The notes below the pieces were generated by a model. It was given only the letters and a program-made list of their open reading frames with translations. It was not told the DNA's origin and made no database searches. Of a stretch of 64,000 nucleotides of DNA, positions 25,727 through 33,959 are shown in pieces. The DNA comes from Salinispora fenicalii (GTDB lineage Bacteria > Actinomycetota > Actinomycetes > Mycobacteriales > Micromonosporaceae), in NCBI RefSeq assembly GCF_000514815.1, contig NZ_AZWQ01000020.1:136500-200499 (forward strand), given 5' to 3'. The position numbers were made by a program, and so were the translations under genes. Every line of letters starts with the position of its first letter. Position 1 is the first letter of the stretch.

Positions 25727-27213
25727 ACCTCATCGGGCACTTCGTGGACGGCAAGCCGCTCTCCGGCACGGCGGTGCGCCGCGGCGATGTCTTCGACCCG
25801 GCCACCGGTGCGCGTACCGCGGAGGTCGAGCTGGCCTCCGCCGCGGAGGTGGCGGCAGCGGTCGAGGCCGCCGACCGGGCTGCGCGGAGTTGGCGGGACG
25901 CCTCCCTGTCGCGGCGCACGGCGGTGCTCTTCGCCCTCCGGGAGCTGGTTCACGCCCGGCGTGACCGGCTCGCCGAGGTGATCACCGCGGAGCACGGCAA
26001 GGTGCTCGCCGACGCCGCCGGTGAGGTGCAGCGCGGGCTGGAGGTGATCGAGTACGCCTGCGGCATCCCCTCGGCGATGCGCGGCGGGTTCAGCGAGAAC
26101 GTCTCGACCGAGGTGGACTCCTACAACCTTCGCCAGCCCCTCGGGGTGGTGGCGGTGATCAGTCCGTTCAACTTCCCGGTGATGGTGCCGCTCTGGTTCG
26201 TGCCGGTCGCGGTGGCGACCGGCAACGCGGTGGTGCTCAAGCCCAGCGAGAAGGATCCGAGCGCGGCGCTGCTGCTGGCGGAGTGGTTCGCTGAGGCGGG
26301 CCTGCCACCGGGGGTGCTCAACGTGATCAACGGGGACAAGGAGGCCGTGGACGCCCTGTTGGATCATCCGGCGGTACGGGCGGTGTCGTTCGTCGGCTCC
26401 ACGCCGGTCGCCCGGCACGTGCACCAGCGTGCGTCGCTGGCGGGTAAGCGGGTGCAGGCCCTCGGCGGGGCGAAGAACCACATGGTGGTGCTCCCCGACG
26501 CGGATCTGGACCTGGCCGCCGACGCCGCCGTCAACGCGGGGTTCGGGTCAGCGGGGGAGCGCTGCATGGCGATCTCGGCGCTGGTCGCGGTGGAGCCGGT
26601 CGCGGACGCGCTGGTCGAGAAGATCGCCGAGCGGATGGCGGGGCTGCGCACCGGCGACGGCCGGCGCGGCTGCGACATGGGTCCGCTGGTCACCGCCGCA
26701 CACGCCGAGCGGGTGCGCTCGTACGTCGAGGCGGGCGTGGCGGCGGGCGCGGTGCCGGTGGTGGACGGGCGGGACGTGCGCCCCGACGGGGACCCGAACG
26801 GCTACTGGTTGGGCCCGACCCTGTTCGACCGGGTCACCCCGGAGATGTCGGTCTACACCGACGAGATCTTCGGGCCGGTGCTGTCGGTGCTCCGGGTCGG
26901 TTCCTACGAGGAGGCGGTCCACCTGGTCAACATCAACCCGTACGGCAACGGGACGGCCATCTTCACCAACGACGGGGGCGCCGCCCGGCGCTACCAGCAC
27001 GAGGTGGAGGTGGGCATGGTCGGGATCAACGTGCCGATCCCGGTGCCGATGGCGTACTACTCCTTCGGCGGCTGGAAGGCGTCGCTCTTCGGCGACCTGC
27101 ACGCGCACGGTGAGGACGGGGTGCGTTTCTTCACCCGGGGCAAGGTGGTCACCAGCCGTTGGTTGGATCCCCGACACGGTGGGGTCAACCTCGGGTTCCC
27201 CACCCAGACCTGA
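25723..27213 (+). CDS. mmsA: CoA-acylating methylmalonate-semialdehyde dehydrogenase
   Basis: 496 residues of the aldehyde dehydrogenase superfamily, MMSDH branch. Motifs: GVVAVISPFNFPVMVPLW, LKPSEKDPSAALLLAEW, SFVGSTPVARHVH, GAKNHMVVLPDADLD and the catalytic Cys in GSAGERCMAISALVAV. This branch oxidises malonate or methylmalonate semialdehyde with CoA to acetyl- or propionyl-CoA plus CO2. Start and upstream stop overlap by four bases, so expression is coupled to the aminotransferase. Together they would feed a beta-amino acid into central metabolism. The 3' end overlaps the convergent acyltransferase gene by 29 bases. Confidence 0.92.
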   Translation: MNLIGHFVDGKPLSGTAVRRGDVFDPATGARTAEVELASAAEVAAAVEAADRAARSWRDASLSRRTAVLFALRELVHARRDRLAEVITAEHGKVLADAAGEVQRGLEVIEYACGIPSAMRGGFSENVSTEVDSYNLRQPLGVVAVISPFNFPVMVPLWFVPVAVATGNAVVLKPSEKDPSAALLLAEWFAEAGLPPGVLNVINGDKEAVDALLDHPAVRAVSFVGSTPVARHVHQRASLAGKRVQALGGAKNHMVVLPDADLDLAADAAVNAGFGSAGERCMAISALVAVEPVADALVEKIAERMAGLRTGDGRRGCDMGPLVTAAHAERVRSYVEAGVAAGAVPVVDGRDVRPDGDPNGYWLGPTLFDRVTPEMSVYTDEIFGPVLSVLRVGSYEEAVHLVNINPYGNGTAIFTNDGGAARRYQHEVEVGMVGINVPIPVPMAYYSFGGWKASLFGDLHAHGEDGVRFFTRGKVVTSRWLDPRHGGVNLGFPTQT

Positions 27214-28600
27214 GTAGCCGCAGGGTGCCCGCCCCGGCCAGGTAGGCCACCAGCGCCGGGACGGGCAACCCGAGCAGCAGCGGGGCGTCCCGTGGGGCGG
27301 TCGCGTTGATGACGAGCGCGGCGACGATGGCGACGAAGGCGGCGACGGCGAGCCCACTGCGGCCGGTGGCCCGCCAGCGGTGCTCCGCCCGGTCGTCCGA
27401 TGGTGGGAAGGGCCCTCGGGCGGCCGGGGGGCGGCCGGTGCGCGCCTCGATCGGACCGAAGATGGCGACCAGGGCGGCCAGAAACACACCGATGATCAGG
27501 ACCCAGGGGATCCGCCACGCCAGCCAGGCGGCAGTGCCGGCGGTCGGGGTCGGCAGCAGCCCCACGGCGTCCAGGGCGCCGATCGCCAGGATCGCCGCGC
27601 TCAGGTGCCACAGAAAGACCGTCAGTACGACGCTGTTCACCGCGATCACCGCCATCCAGGGGCGGTCGCGGCGCAGCCAGCGCTGCGCCGGCCGGCGCAG
27701 CAGCAGGAGGAGCCCGAGCTGCGCGGTGCTCACCGCCAGCAGTGCGAGGCTGGGCGGGGCGGCGTTGTTCAGCCGCTCACCCGGGATGTTGATCATGCTG
27801 ACCGGGTACGGGCCGGGGCCGGTCAGCAGCACCGCCACCGCCAACCCGCCGAGCAGCGCCGTCCAGCCGGCCCGCCGGGACAGCGGTAGCCGTCGGGTCC
27901 GGAGCCCCGCCGAGCGGCCCCGCGGTTCCGTAGCGTCAGCCTCTTTCTTGTCCGCGTTGTACCAGGCGAAGCCGAGCTGGTGAATGGCCAGCCAGCCGAA
28001 GAGGTAGTTCGGCAGGGCGGCGTCGTCCAGGCCGAGTTCGCGAGTCAGGTCGCCCGCCGCGACCAGGGCGGCCAGTGCCACCGGTACGAGCAGCCCGTAC
28101 CGCCGGTGCAGCGCGTACATCAGCGGGGTCAGCGGCACCACGAGGAGGTACGCGGCGAGGAACCACAGCGGGATGGTGGCGAAGTAGACCACGGTCCGGA
28201 TCAACGACGGGTCGGCGCCGCCGAGCCGGGCGGCGAGGCCAGCGGCGGCGAGAACGAGCACCAGCACGCTGGTGGGCCGGAGCAGGCGGGCACTCCGGCC
28301 GAGCAGCCAGCCGGTGGCATCACCGCCCCGATGGCGGTGCGAGGTCAGGGACGCGGCGTTGGCGTACCCACCGACCAGGAAGAAGATCGGCATGACCTGG
28401 ACCGCCCAGGTCAGTGGGTAGGCCCAGGGCAGGTCGGGTAGCGCGGAGCGCGCGGTGGGTTGCCCGGAGGCGTCATGCCCGATGTCCACGACGCTCCAGT
28501 GACCGAGAACGACCATGACGATGGCGAGGGCCCGGAGCAGGTCGAGGTAGCGGTTCCGGCTCGCCGGTGTCGCCTCGGCGAGTCGGCGCAGGCGGCCCAT
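27185..28600 (-). CDS. Acyltransferase family 3 membrane protein
   Basis: 471 residues. RNRYLDLLRALAIVMVVLGHW contains the catalytic-type His of acyltransferase-3 proteins at the first membrane helix. About ten hydrophobic helices follow, with the family-typical PIFFLVGGYANAASL and PLWFLAAYLLVVPLTPLMYAL. Such enzymes O-acylate extracytoplasmic glycans, lipids or antibiotics. A Lys/Glu/Arg-rich loop (KKEADATEPRGRSAG) is cytoplasmic. Substrate unknown. It is convergent with mmsA. Confidence 0.85.
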   Translation of the reverse strand: MGRLRRLAEATPASRNRYLDLLRALAIVMVVLGHWSVVDIGHDASGQPTARSALPDLPWAYPLTWAVQVMPIFFLVGGYANAASLTSHRHRGGDATGWLLGRSARLLRPTSVLVLVLAAAGLAARLGGADPSLIRTVVYFATIPLWFLAAYLLVVPLTPLMYALHRRYGLLVPVALAALVAAGDLTRELGLDDAALPNYLFGWLAIHQLGFAWYNADKKEADATEPRGRSAGLRTRRLPLSRRAGWTALLGGLAVAVLLTGPGPYPVSMINIPGERLNNAAPPSLALLAVSTAQLGLLLLLRRPAQRWLRRDRPWMAVIAVNSVVLTVFLWHLSAAILAIGALDAVGLLPTPTAGTAAWLAWRIPWVLIIGVFLAALVAIFGPIEARTGRPPAARGPFPPSDDRAEHRWRATGRSGLAVAAFVAIVAALVINATAPRDAPLLLGLPVPALVAYLAGAGTLRLLRSGWGTRG

Positions 28601-28655
28601 GAGCGCAAGCGTAGGGGAGGATGATGTTCATCCGTCGGCGTTCGCCCAGACGTGG

Positions 28656-28703
28656 CTGTTGGCCGGCACCCTGGTTCGGGTGCCGGCCAACAGTTTCTTT
28701 CCC
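28656..28703 (+). terminator. Perfect rho-independent terminator without a + strand gene
   Basis: A flawless 16-base stem (CTGTTGGCCGGCACCC and its complement, six-base loop, 28656-28693) is followed by TTTCTTTCCC. The T-tract orients it to the + strand, yet the only upstream gene (acyltransferase) is on the minus strand. On the minus strand it could still serve the fragment at 28763-29131 without a T-tract. Confidence 0.75.
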
Positions 28704-28762
28704 CCTTGTGTGGGTTAGGTCTGTGGGTGGGGGTTTGTTTGTGCCTGGTGGTGTGGGTGGGG

Positions 28763-29131
28763 TCAGCTGGTCCAGTGCTCGGCGACGAGGTCGGCGGCCT
28801 GGGTCTCCCACTGGGCGTAGTGGAACGGGTAGGCCGACACCTGCACCGTCTGCGCGGCTTCGGTCAACGGCATGTCCTGCCAGCCCTCGACCTGCTTCAA
28901 ACCCTCCAGGAACGCGGTGGTGGAGTAGGCGGGGTCGGTGATCTGCTCCACCGTGCCCCAACCGGACGACGGGCGCTGCTGGAACAGGCCCTTCGAGTCG
29001 TGGTCGTTGCGGTCACCCAGGTGACCCAGGTTCTCCAGCTGCCGCCATCGGCGGGGCGCCTGCTCGGTCGTACGCAGGGTGTAACGCCCCGACGGCCGCC
29101 GAGATTCCACCACCACCATGCCCGCGGTCAC
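28763..29131 (-). pseudogene. Truncated lysozyme/transglycosylase-like C-terminal domain
   Basis: The segment from LENLGHLGDRNDHDSKGLFQQRPSSGWG through VQVSAYPFHYAQWETQA closely follows an actinobacterial exported cell-wall-hydrolase-like domain. In full-length members it is preceded by a signal peptide and a QES-containing helix. Here the preceding 30 residues are unrelated and Arg-rich, no signal peptide is present, and the homologous frame starts abruptly at the Leu-Glu-Asn. It is therefore a 5'-truncated remnant; a very short functional gene from GTG 29131 is less likely. Confidence 0.6.
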
Positions 29132-29456
29132 ACCTCAAATCGGTGTAAACCACACAAAAACTGCCTGAAGTCCGGAATGGGTCAGCCGGCGCTTCTCTGC
29201 TGATTCCGTCGAGGCGTGATCATGTCAGGTCGGCGTTGTCCGGGGTGTGCCGACGGGTCCGGCGGGTCGGCCGCGCGGTCGCTGTCCGGGTGCTTTCGCG
29301 CTGGTCAGGGCCGGTTGCCGGACGGGCTCCGCTACCTCGGTTGGGGCCGGCACCCAAAGATAACGTTTTGAAAACTTCATCCATGGTCTTGACACGACAG
29401 GGGGTTCAGTAAGAACTTTTACCAACAGTAAACCTTCTTTGCCGAAAGGGTCTCGG
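29132..29456. promoter_or_regulatory. Intergenic region with RpiR-gene promoter and dyads
   Basis: A -35 TTGACA (29389-29394) and a -10-like TAAGAA (29410-29415) precede the RpiR gene. Two dyads flank them: GTTTT-G-AAAAC (29365-29375) and TTTAC-CAACA-GTAAA (29418-29432). These are candidate autoregulatory sites. The left 200 bases, toward the truncated hydrolase, hold nothing recognised. Confidence 0.5.
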
Positions 29457-30419
29457 ATGGTTGATCACGAGGTGGGCACCACTGCCGAGACCGCGGTGGT
29501 CGACGCCGACGGGTTCGATCGCCGCGGCGTCCGTGCTGATGCGGCCGACGGGGCGCTGGCCCGGGTTCGGGCCGAGGTGGGCGACCTGACCGGGGCCCTG
29601 CGCCGGGTTGCCGAACACGTGCTCAGCGACCCGGAGGCCGTTACCCGTGCCACCATCGTCGAGCTGGCCGAAGGCAGTGGCACCTCCCCGGCCACCATCA
29701 CCCGCTTCTGTCGGGCGATGGGCTTCGAGGGGTATGCGGACCTACGGCTCGGCATCGCCGCCGAGAGCGGTCGGGCCCGCCTGGCCGGCTGGGCCATCGA
29801 CATCGGCCGGGAGATCCAGCCCGGCGATCCGCTGCGCCGGGTACTCGAACAGATCATCGCCGCCGATACCCGGGCGATGCACGACACCGCCGCCCTGCTC
29901 GACCTCGGCGAGGTGGAGCGGGCCGCCGCGGCGATCGCCGGCGCGGGCCGGGTGAACATCTTCGGCGCCAGCGGTAGTGCCCTGGTCGGCGAGGAGATGC
30001 AAGTCATGCTCCACCGCATCGGAGTCGCCGCCTGGGCCTGGAACGACGTGCACGAAGGGCTGGCCTCGGCGGCCCTGTTGGGGGCCGGCGACGTCGCCCT
30101 CGGCGTCTCGCACGGCGGCCGGACCCGGGAAACCATCGAGATGCTGGCGGAGGCCGGCAGCCGGGGGGCGACCACCGTCGCGGTGACCGGCTTCGCCCGC
30201 TCGCCGCTCGCCGAGCTGGCGGAGATCGTGCTGCTCACCACCAGCGGTGCCACCACCTTCCGCCCCGACGCGCTATCCGCCCGGCACCCCCAACTGGTCG
30301 TGCTCGACCTGCTCTACATCGCCGTCGCCCAGCGCACCCACGACCGAGCCCACGCGGCCCTGCGGCGTACCGCCCAGGCCGTTGAGGGGCACAAGGCGGC
30401 GAAACGGGCCAGCTCATGA
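29457..30419 (+). CDS. RpiR/MurR family regulator with SIS domain
   Basis: 320 residues. An N-terminal RpiR HTH (about 35-110) has RVAEHVLSDPEAVTRATIVELAEGSGTSPATITRFCRAMGFEGYADLRL. A C-terminal SIS sugar-phosphate domain (about 140-280) has INIFGASGSALVGEEMQVML-type and SHGGRTRETIEMLAEAGSRGATTVAVTG motifs. ATG 29457 follows GAAAGGG. It is immediately upstream of an NgcEFG-like amino-sugar transporter on the same strand, so it probably senses an amino-sugar phosphate such as GlcNAc-6-P or MurNAc-6-P. The effector is inferred. Confidence 0.88.
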   Translation: MVDHEVGTTAETAVVDADGFDRRGVRADAADGALARVRAEVGDLTGALRRVAEHVLSDPEAVTRATIVELAEGSGTSPATITRFCRAMGFEGYADLRLGIAAESGRARLAGWAIDIGREIQPGDPLRRVLEQIIAADTRAMHDTAALLDLGEVERAAAAIAGAGRVNIFGASGSALVGEEMQVMLHRIGVAAWAWNDVHEGLASAALLGAGDVALGVSHGGRTRETIEMLAEAGSRGATTVAVTGFARSPLAELAEIVLLTTSGATTFRPDALSARHPQLVVLDLLYIAVAQRTHDRAHAALRRTAQAVEGHKAAKRASS

Positions 30420-30524
30420 TCAGCGCACCTCGGTACGCCGAAGCGGTCCCGCTGACCGCCGAGGTCGTACGACGGATTCATCAGCCCGCAGTGGTACCCC
30501 CGATCTACCGCTAAGGAGAGTCGA

Positions 30525-31928
30525 ATGTCCGCTACCCCAGATCTCAACCGTCGGACCCTGCTGCGTCGCGCCGCCGCCGCGGGTCTGCTGACCATCCCGG
30601 CTGCTGGCCTGCTCAGCGCCTGCGCCGGCAGCGAGCCGGCCCAGGAGCAGAGCTCCGGTGCCGAGAAGAGCAAGGACAACCCGTTCGGCGTCCAGGACGG
30701 CAGCTCCGTCAAGGTGGTCATCTTCAATGGCGGGCTGGGCGACCAGTGGGCCAAGGAGGATGAGGCGGTCTTCAAGGCCAAGCGCCCGAACGTCACGGTC
30801 AACATGTCCTCGACCCAGAAGATCAAGACCGAAGAGCAGCCGAAGATGGCGACCCAGCCCAGCGACCTCATCATGAACTCCGGCGCCGACATCATGGACA
30901 TCAGCACCCTGGTCAACGAGGGTGCGATCGAGCCGCTGGAGGATCTGCTCGCCGCCCCGGCGTGGGACAGCGAGGGCACGGTGGCGGACACCCTGCTGCC
31001 GGGGACCGTCAACAACGGCACCTTCCAGGGCAAGTTCTATGTGATGAACGTCGCGTACACGGTCTGGGGTAACTGGTACAACGCCGCCCTCTTCGAGAAG
31101 GAGGGTTGGCAGCCGCCGAAGACCTTCAACGAGTTCTTCGCCCTCGCGCCGAAGATCAAGGCGAAGGGCATGGCCCCGTACGTCTACGACGCGGTGCACG
31201 GCTACTACCCGCGCTGGGCGCTGATGGCGACGATCTGGAAGTCCGCCGGCAAGCAGGCGGTAATCGACATCGACAACCTCAAGGAGAACGCCTGGAAGGC
31301 CGACGGAGTGCTGCCGGCCCTGGAGGCGTGGGAGAAGCTGGTCAAGGACAAGCTGCTCCTCCCCGGCCGGCTCGACCACACTCAGTCGCAGCAGGCATGG
31401 CTCGACGGCAAGGCCGCCTTCATCCAGGTCGGCACCTGGCTCAAGAACGAGATGGCGGAGACCATCCCCCCGGGCTTCGAGATGAAGCTGTCGGACTACT
31501 GGAGCCTGGGGGCGGGCGACAAGGCGCCGAACGACGTCTACGCCGGTGCGGGCGAGGGCTTCGTCGTGCCGTCGAAGGCGCCGAACAAGGCCGCTGCCAT
31601 GGAGTTCCTGCGCGCGGTGCTCTCCAAGGAGGGCTCGGCGAAGTTCGCCGGGCTGACCAAGTCGCTCGCCTCCACCAGGGGCTCCGGGGACAACGTCCAG
31701 GACTCGGCGCTGGCCAGCGCCAACGAGCTGATGAACAACGCTCCGCAGGATCTCATCTCAGTCAAGTTCTGGGACTTCTACGCCGACCTGGACAAGGAGA
31801 GCCAGAACCTCTCCGCAGAGCTGATGGCCGGCCGGCTGACCGCCCAGCAGTTCGTTGACGGCATGCAGGGCGCCGCCGACAAGGTCGCCAGTGACTCGTC
31901 GATCAAGAAGCAGACCCGCTCCGCCTGA
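30525..31928 (+). CDS. ngcE: Sugar-binding lipoprotein, NgcE-like
   Basis: 467 residues. A twin-Arg signal (NRRTLLRRAAAAG) leads to the lipobox LLSAC, so the mature protein is a surface lipoprotein. The body is an extracellular solute-binding protein family 1 domain with VKVVIFNGGLGDQW, MNVAYTVWGNWYN and YAGAGEGFVVPSKAPNK, close to NgcE of the GlcNAc/chitobiose ABC importer. The start ATG 30525 has AAGGAGAG. It heads a three-gene operon with two permeases; no ATPase is present, as expected when the shared MsiK-type ATPase is encoded elsewhere. With the nearby chitinase it suggests chitin-oligomer uptake. Confidence 0.85.
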   Translation: MSATPDLNRRTLLRRAAAAGLLTIPAAGLLSACAGSEPAQEQSSGAEKSKDNPFGVQDGSSVKVVIFNGGLGDQWAKEDEAVFKAKRPNVTVNMSSTQKIKTEEQPKMATQPSDLIMNSGADIMDISTLVNEGAIEPLEDLLAAPAWDSEGTVADTLLPGTVNNGTFQGKFYVMNVAYTVWGNWYNAALFEKEGWQPPKTFNEFFALAPKIKAKGMAPYVYDAVHGYYPRWALMATIWKSAGKQAVIDIDNLKENAWKADGVLPALEAWEKLVKDKLLLPGRLDHTQSQQAWLDGKAAFIQVGTWLKNEMAETIPPGFEMKLSDYWSLGAGDKAPNDVYAGAGEGFVVPSKAPNKAAAMEFLRAVLSKEGSAKFAGLTKSLASTRGSGDNVQDSALASANELMNNAPQDLISVKFWDFYADLDKESQNLSAELMAGRLTAQQFVDGMQGAADKVASDSSIKKQTRSA

Positions 31929-31949
31929 CCCGAACGGAGGCATTGAGTC

Positions 31950-32891
31950 ATGCGGTACGGTGTCGCGCGTTTCGTCACGGGCTTCCTGGCCCTGCCGGTC
32001 GCGCTCTACCTCTTCTACGTGGTCTGGCCCTTCGCCCAGGCGGCTGGTTACTCGTTGACCGACTGGGGTGGCTACTCCGACCGGCAGCAGTTCGTCGGGC
32101 TGGAGAACTACGTCCGGCTCTTTTCCGACGAGCTGATCAGGAAGGCCTTCTGGCACAACGTCTTCTTCCTGATCACCGTGCCGCTGTTCACGATCGCGCT
32201 GGCCCTGTTCCTCGCGTTCCTGCTCAACGTGGGCGGGCGTGAGGACAGGGCCGGCATCCGGGGTGTCTTCGGCTCCGGCCTTTACAAAATTATTTTCTTC
32301 TTCCCGCAGGTGCTGTCCCTAGTCGTCGTCGCCGTCATGTGGCAGCAGATCTACCGGGCCGACGGGCAGGGCCTGATCAACGGCGTGTTGATGAAGATCG
32401 GGCTGGTCGACCCGGAGAACCCGATCACGTTCATGCACGACCCGGCGCCCTTCCTCGGCGTTCCCGCGGTGCTCTGGTGGCTGCTGCTGATCGCGGTCTG
32501 GAGCGGCGCCGGGTTCTACATGGTGCTCTTCTCCGCGGCGATGCAGTCGATTCCAAAGGACGTCTTCGAGGCGGCCATCCTCGATGGTGCCGGCCGGTTC
32601 CACACCTTCTTCCGGATCACGCTGCCGCTGCTGCGGGACACCGTCTCGGTGGCCTGGATCTATCTGGGCTTCATCGCCCTGGACATGTACGCCCTGGTCT
32701 TTGTGATGACGCCCAGCCAGGGCGGTCCGAACCACGCCAGCGAGATTTTCGCGTCGGTGCTCAACTTCACCGCCTTCCAGAAGGGCCAGTTCGGCTACGC
32801 CTGCGCGATGGGTGTGGCATTGGCGATCTTCACGATTCTGCTGGCCGCGGTGCAGCTGAAGATCACCCGCCGCGAGCGGATTGAGTACTGA
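31950..32891 (+). CDS. ngcF: ABC sugar permease, NgcF-like
   Basis: 313 residues, six predicted membrane helices of the MalF type. The EAA loop is EAAILDGAGRFHTFFRITLPLL, which contacts the ATPase. It starts 21 bases after the NgcE stop, with CGGAGG as ribosome site, and is followed 10 bases later by the second permease. With NgcG it forms the channel of the importer. Confidence 0.87.
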   Translation: MRYGVARFVTGFLALPVALYLFYVVWPFAQAAGYSLTDWGGYSDRQQFVGLENYVRLFSDELIRKAFWHNVFFLITVPLFTIALALFLAFLLNVGGREDRAGIRGVFGSGLYKIIFFFPQVLSLVVVAVMWQQIYRADGQGLINGVLMKIGLVDPENPITFMHDPAPFLGVPAVLWWLLLIAVWSGAGFYMVLFSAAMQSIPKDVFEAAILDGAGRFHTFFRITLPLLRDTVSVAWIYLGFIALDMYALVFVMTPSQGGPNHASEIFASVLNFTAFQKGQFGYACAMGVALAIFTILLAAVQLKITRRERIEY

Positions 32892-32901
32892 GGAGTCGAC
32901 G

Positions 32902-33861
32902 ATGAGTACGGTGACCCACGACCCCGGTCCCGTCGGGCCGGATCTCGTTCCGCCGGCCCGCACCACGTCGGCCCGCCGCTTTGGGCCCGGCGGCCGGCGG
33001 CCCGGCACGCAGGTCTTCAACGGCTTCTCCCACCTGTTCCTGCTGGTCTGGGCGATCATGGTCGTCTACCCGCTGATCTGGGTGGTCATGTCGGCGCTGA
33101 AGAGCGACGCGGAGGTTATCCAGCAGCCACTGTCGCTGATCCCGGAGACCCTGCGCTGGGAGAACTTCGGTCGCGCCTGGACCGAGGGGCAGCTCGGTAA
33201 CTTCTTTCTCAACACCGTGCTCGTGCTGGCCGGAAGCGTCACGCTGACCATGCTGCTCGGCTCGATGGCCGCGTACGTGTTGGCGCGCTACGAGTTCCCC
33301 GGCAACCGACTGCTTTACTACATGTTCCTGTCCGGCCTCACCCTGCCGATCTACCTCGCCGCCGTTCCGCTGTTCAAGGGCGTCTACAACACCGGGGTGT
33401 TCTTCCCGCCGCTCGGGCCGAACAAGCACCTGATGCTGATCCTGGTGTACGCGGCCTGGTCGCTGGCGTTCACGGTCTTCTTCATGCACTCCTTCTTCCG
33501 GACCCTGCCGAACGCGATCGCCGAGGCGGGCCTGGTTGACGGGGCCTCACACACCCGGCTGTTCTTCAGCGTGATGCTGCCGATGGCGAAGCCCGGCCTG
33601 ATTAGCATCGGTATCTTCAACGTGCTCGGTCAGTGGAACCAGTGGTATCTGCCGACGCTGCTGATGCAGTCCGTCGCAGGTGAGCCGAAGAACCAGGTCA
33701 TCGCCCAGGGCCTGATCGATCTGTCGGTCAATCAGGGGTACAAGTCTGACTGGTCCGGCCTCTTCGCCGGGGTCACCATGGCGATGTTGCCGGTGTTGAT
33801 CGTGTACATCGTCTTCCAGCGCCAGGTGCAGTCGGGCTTGACCGCGGGCGTCGGCAAGTAG
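32902..33861 (+). CDS. ngcG: ABC sugar permease, NgcG-like
   Basis: 319 residues. A Pro/Arg-rich cytoplasmic N-terminus (about 1-40) is followed by six MalG-type helices. The EAA loop is EAGLVDGASHTRLFFSVMLPMAKPGL. ATG 32902 is chosen because GAGGAG lies seven bases upstream; TTG 32881 is the alternative. Last gene of the ngcEFG-like operon. Confidence 0.87.
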   Translation: MSTVTHDPGPVGPDLVPPARTTSARRFGPGGRRPGTQVFNGFSHLFLLVWAIMVVYPLIWVVMSALKSDAEVIQQPLSLIPETLRWENFGRAWTEGQLGNFFLNTVLVLAGSVTLTMLLGSMAAYVLARYEFPGNRLLYYMFLSGLTLPIYLAAVPLFKGVYNTGVFFPPLGPNKHLMLILVYAAWSLAFTVFFMHSFFRTLPNAIAEAGLVDGASHTRLFFSVMLPMAKPGLISIGIFNVLGQWNQWYLPTLLMQSVAGEPKNQVIAQGLIDLSVNQGYKSDWSGLFAGVTMAMLPVLIVYIVFQRQVQSGLTAGVGK

Positions 33862-33959
33862 CCCGCCGTCAACCCGGCGGATCTGCTGTCGGCCAGCCTC
33901 GCGACTGAATGTCGCCGGGCTGGCCGGCGCTGTCGTACCGGGCGGGCAGAATCGCGATC

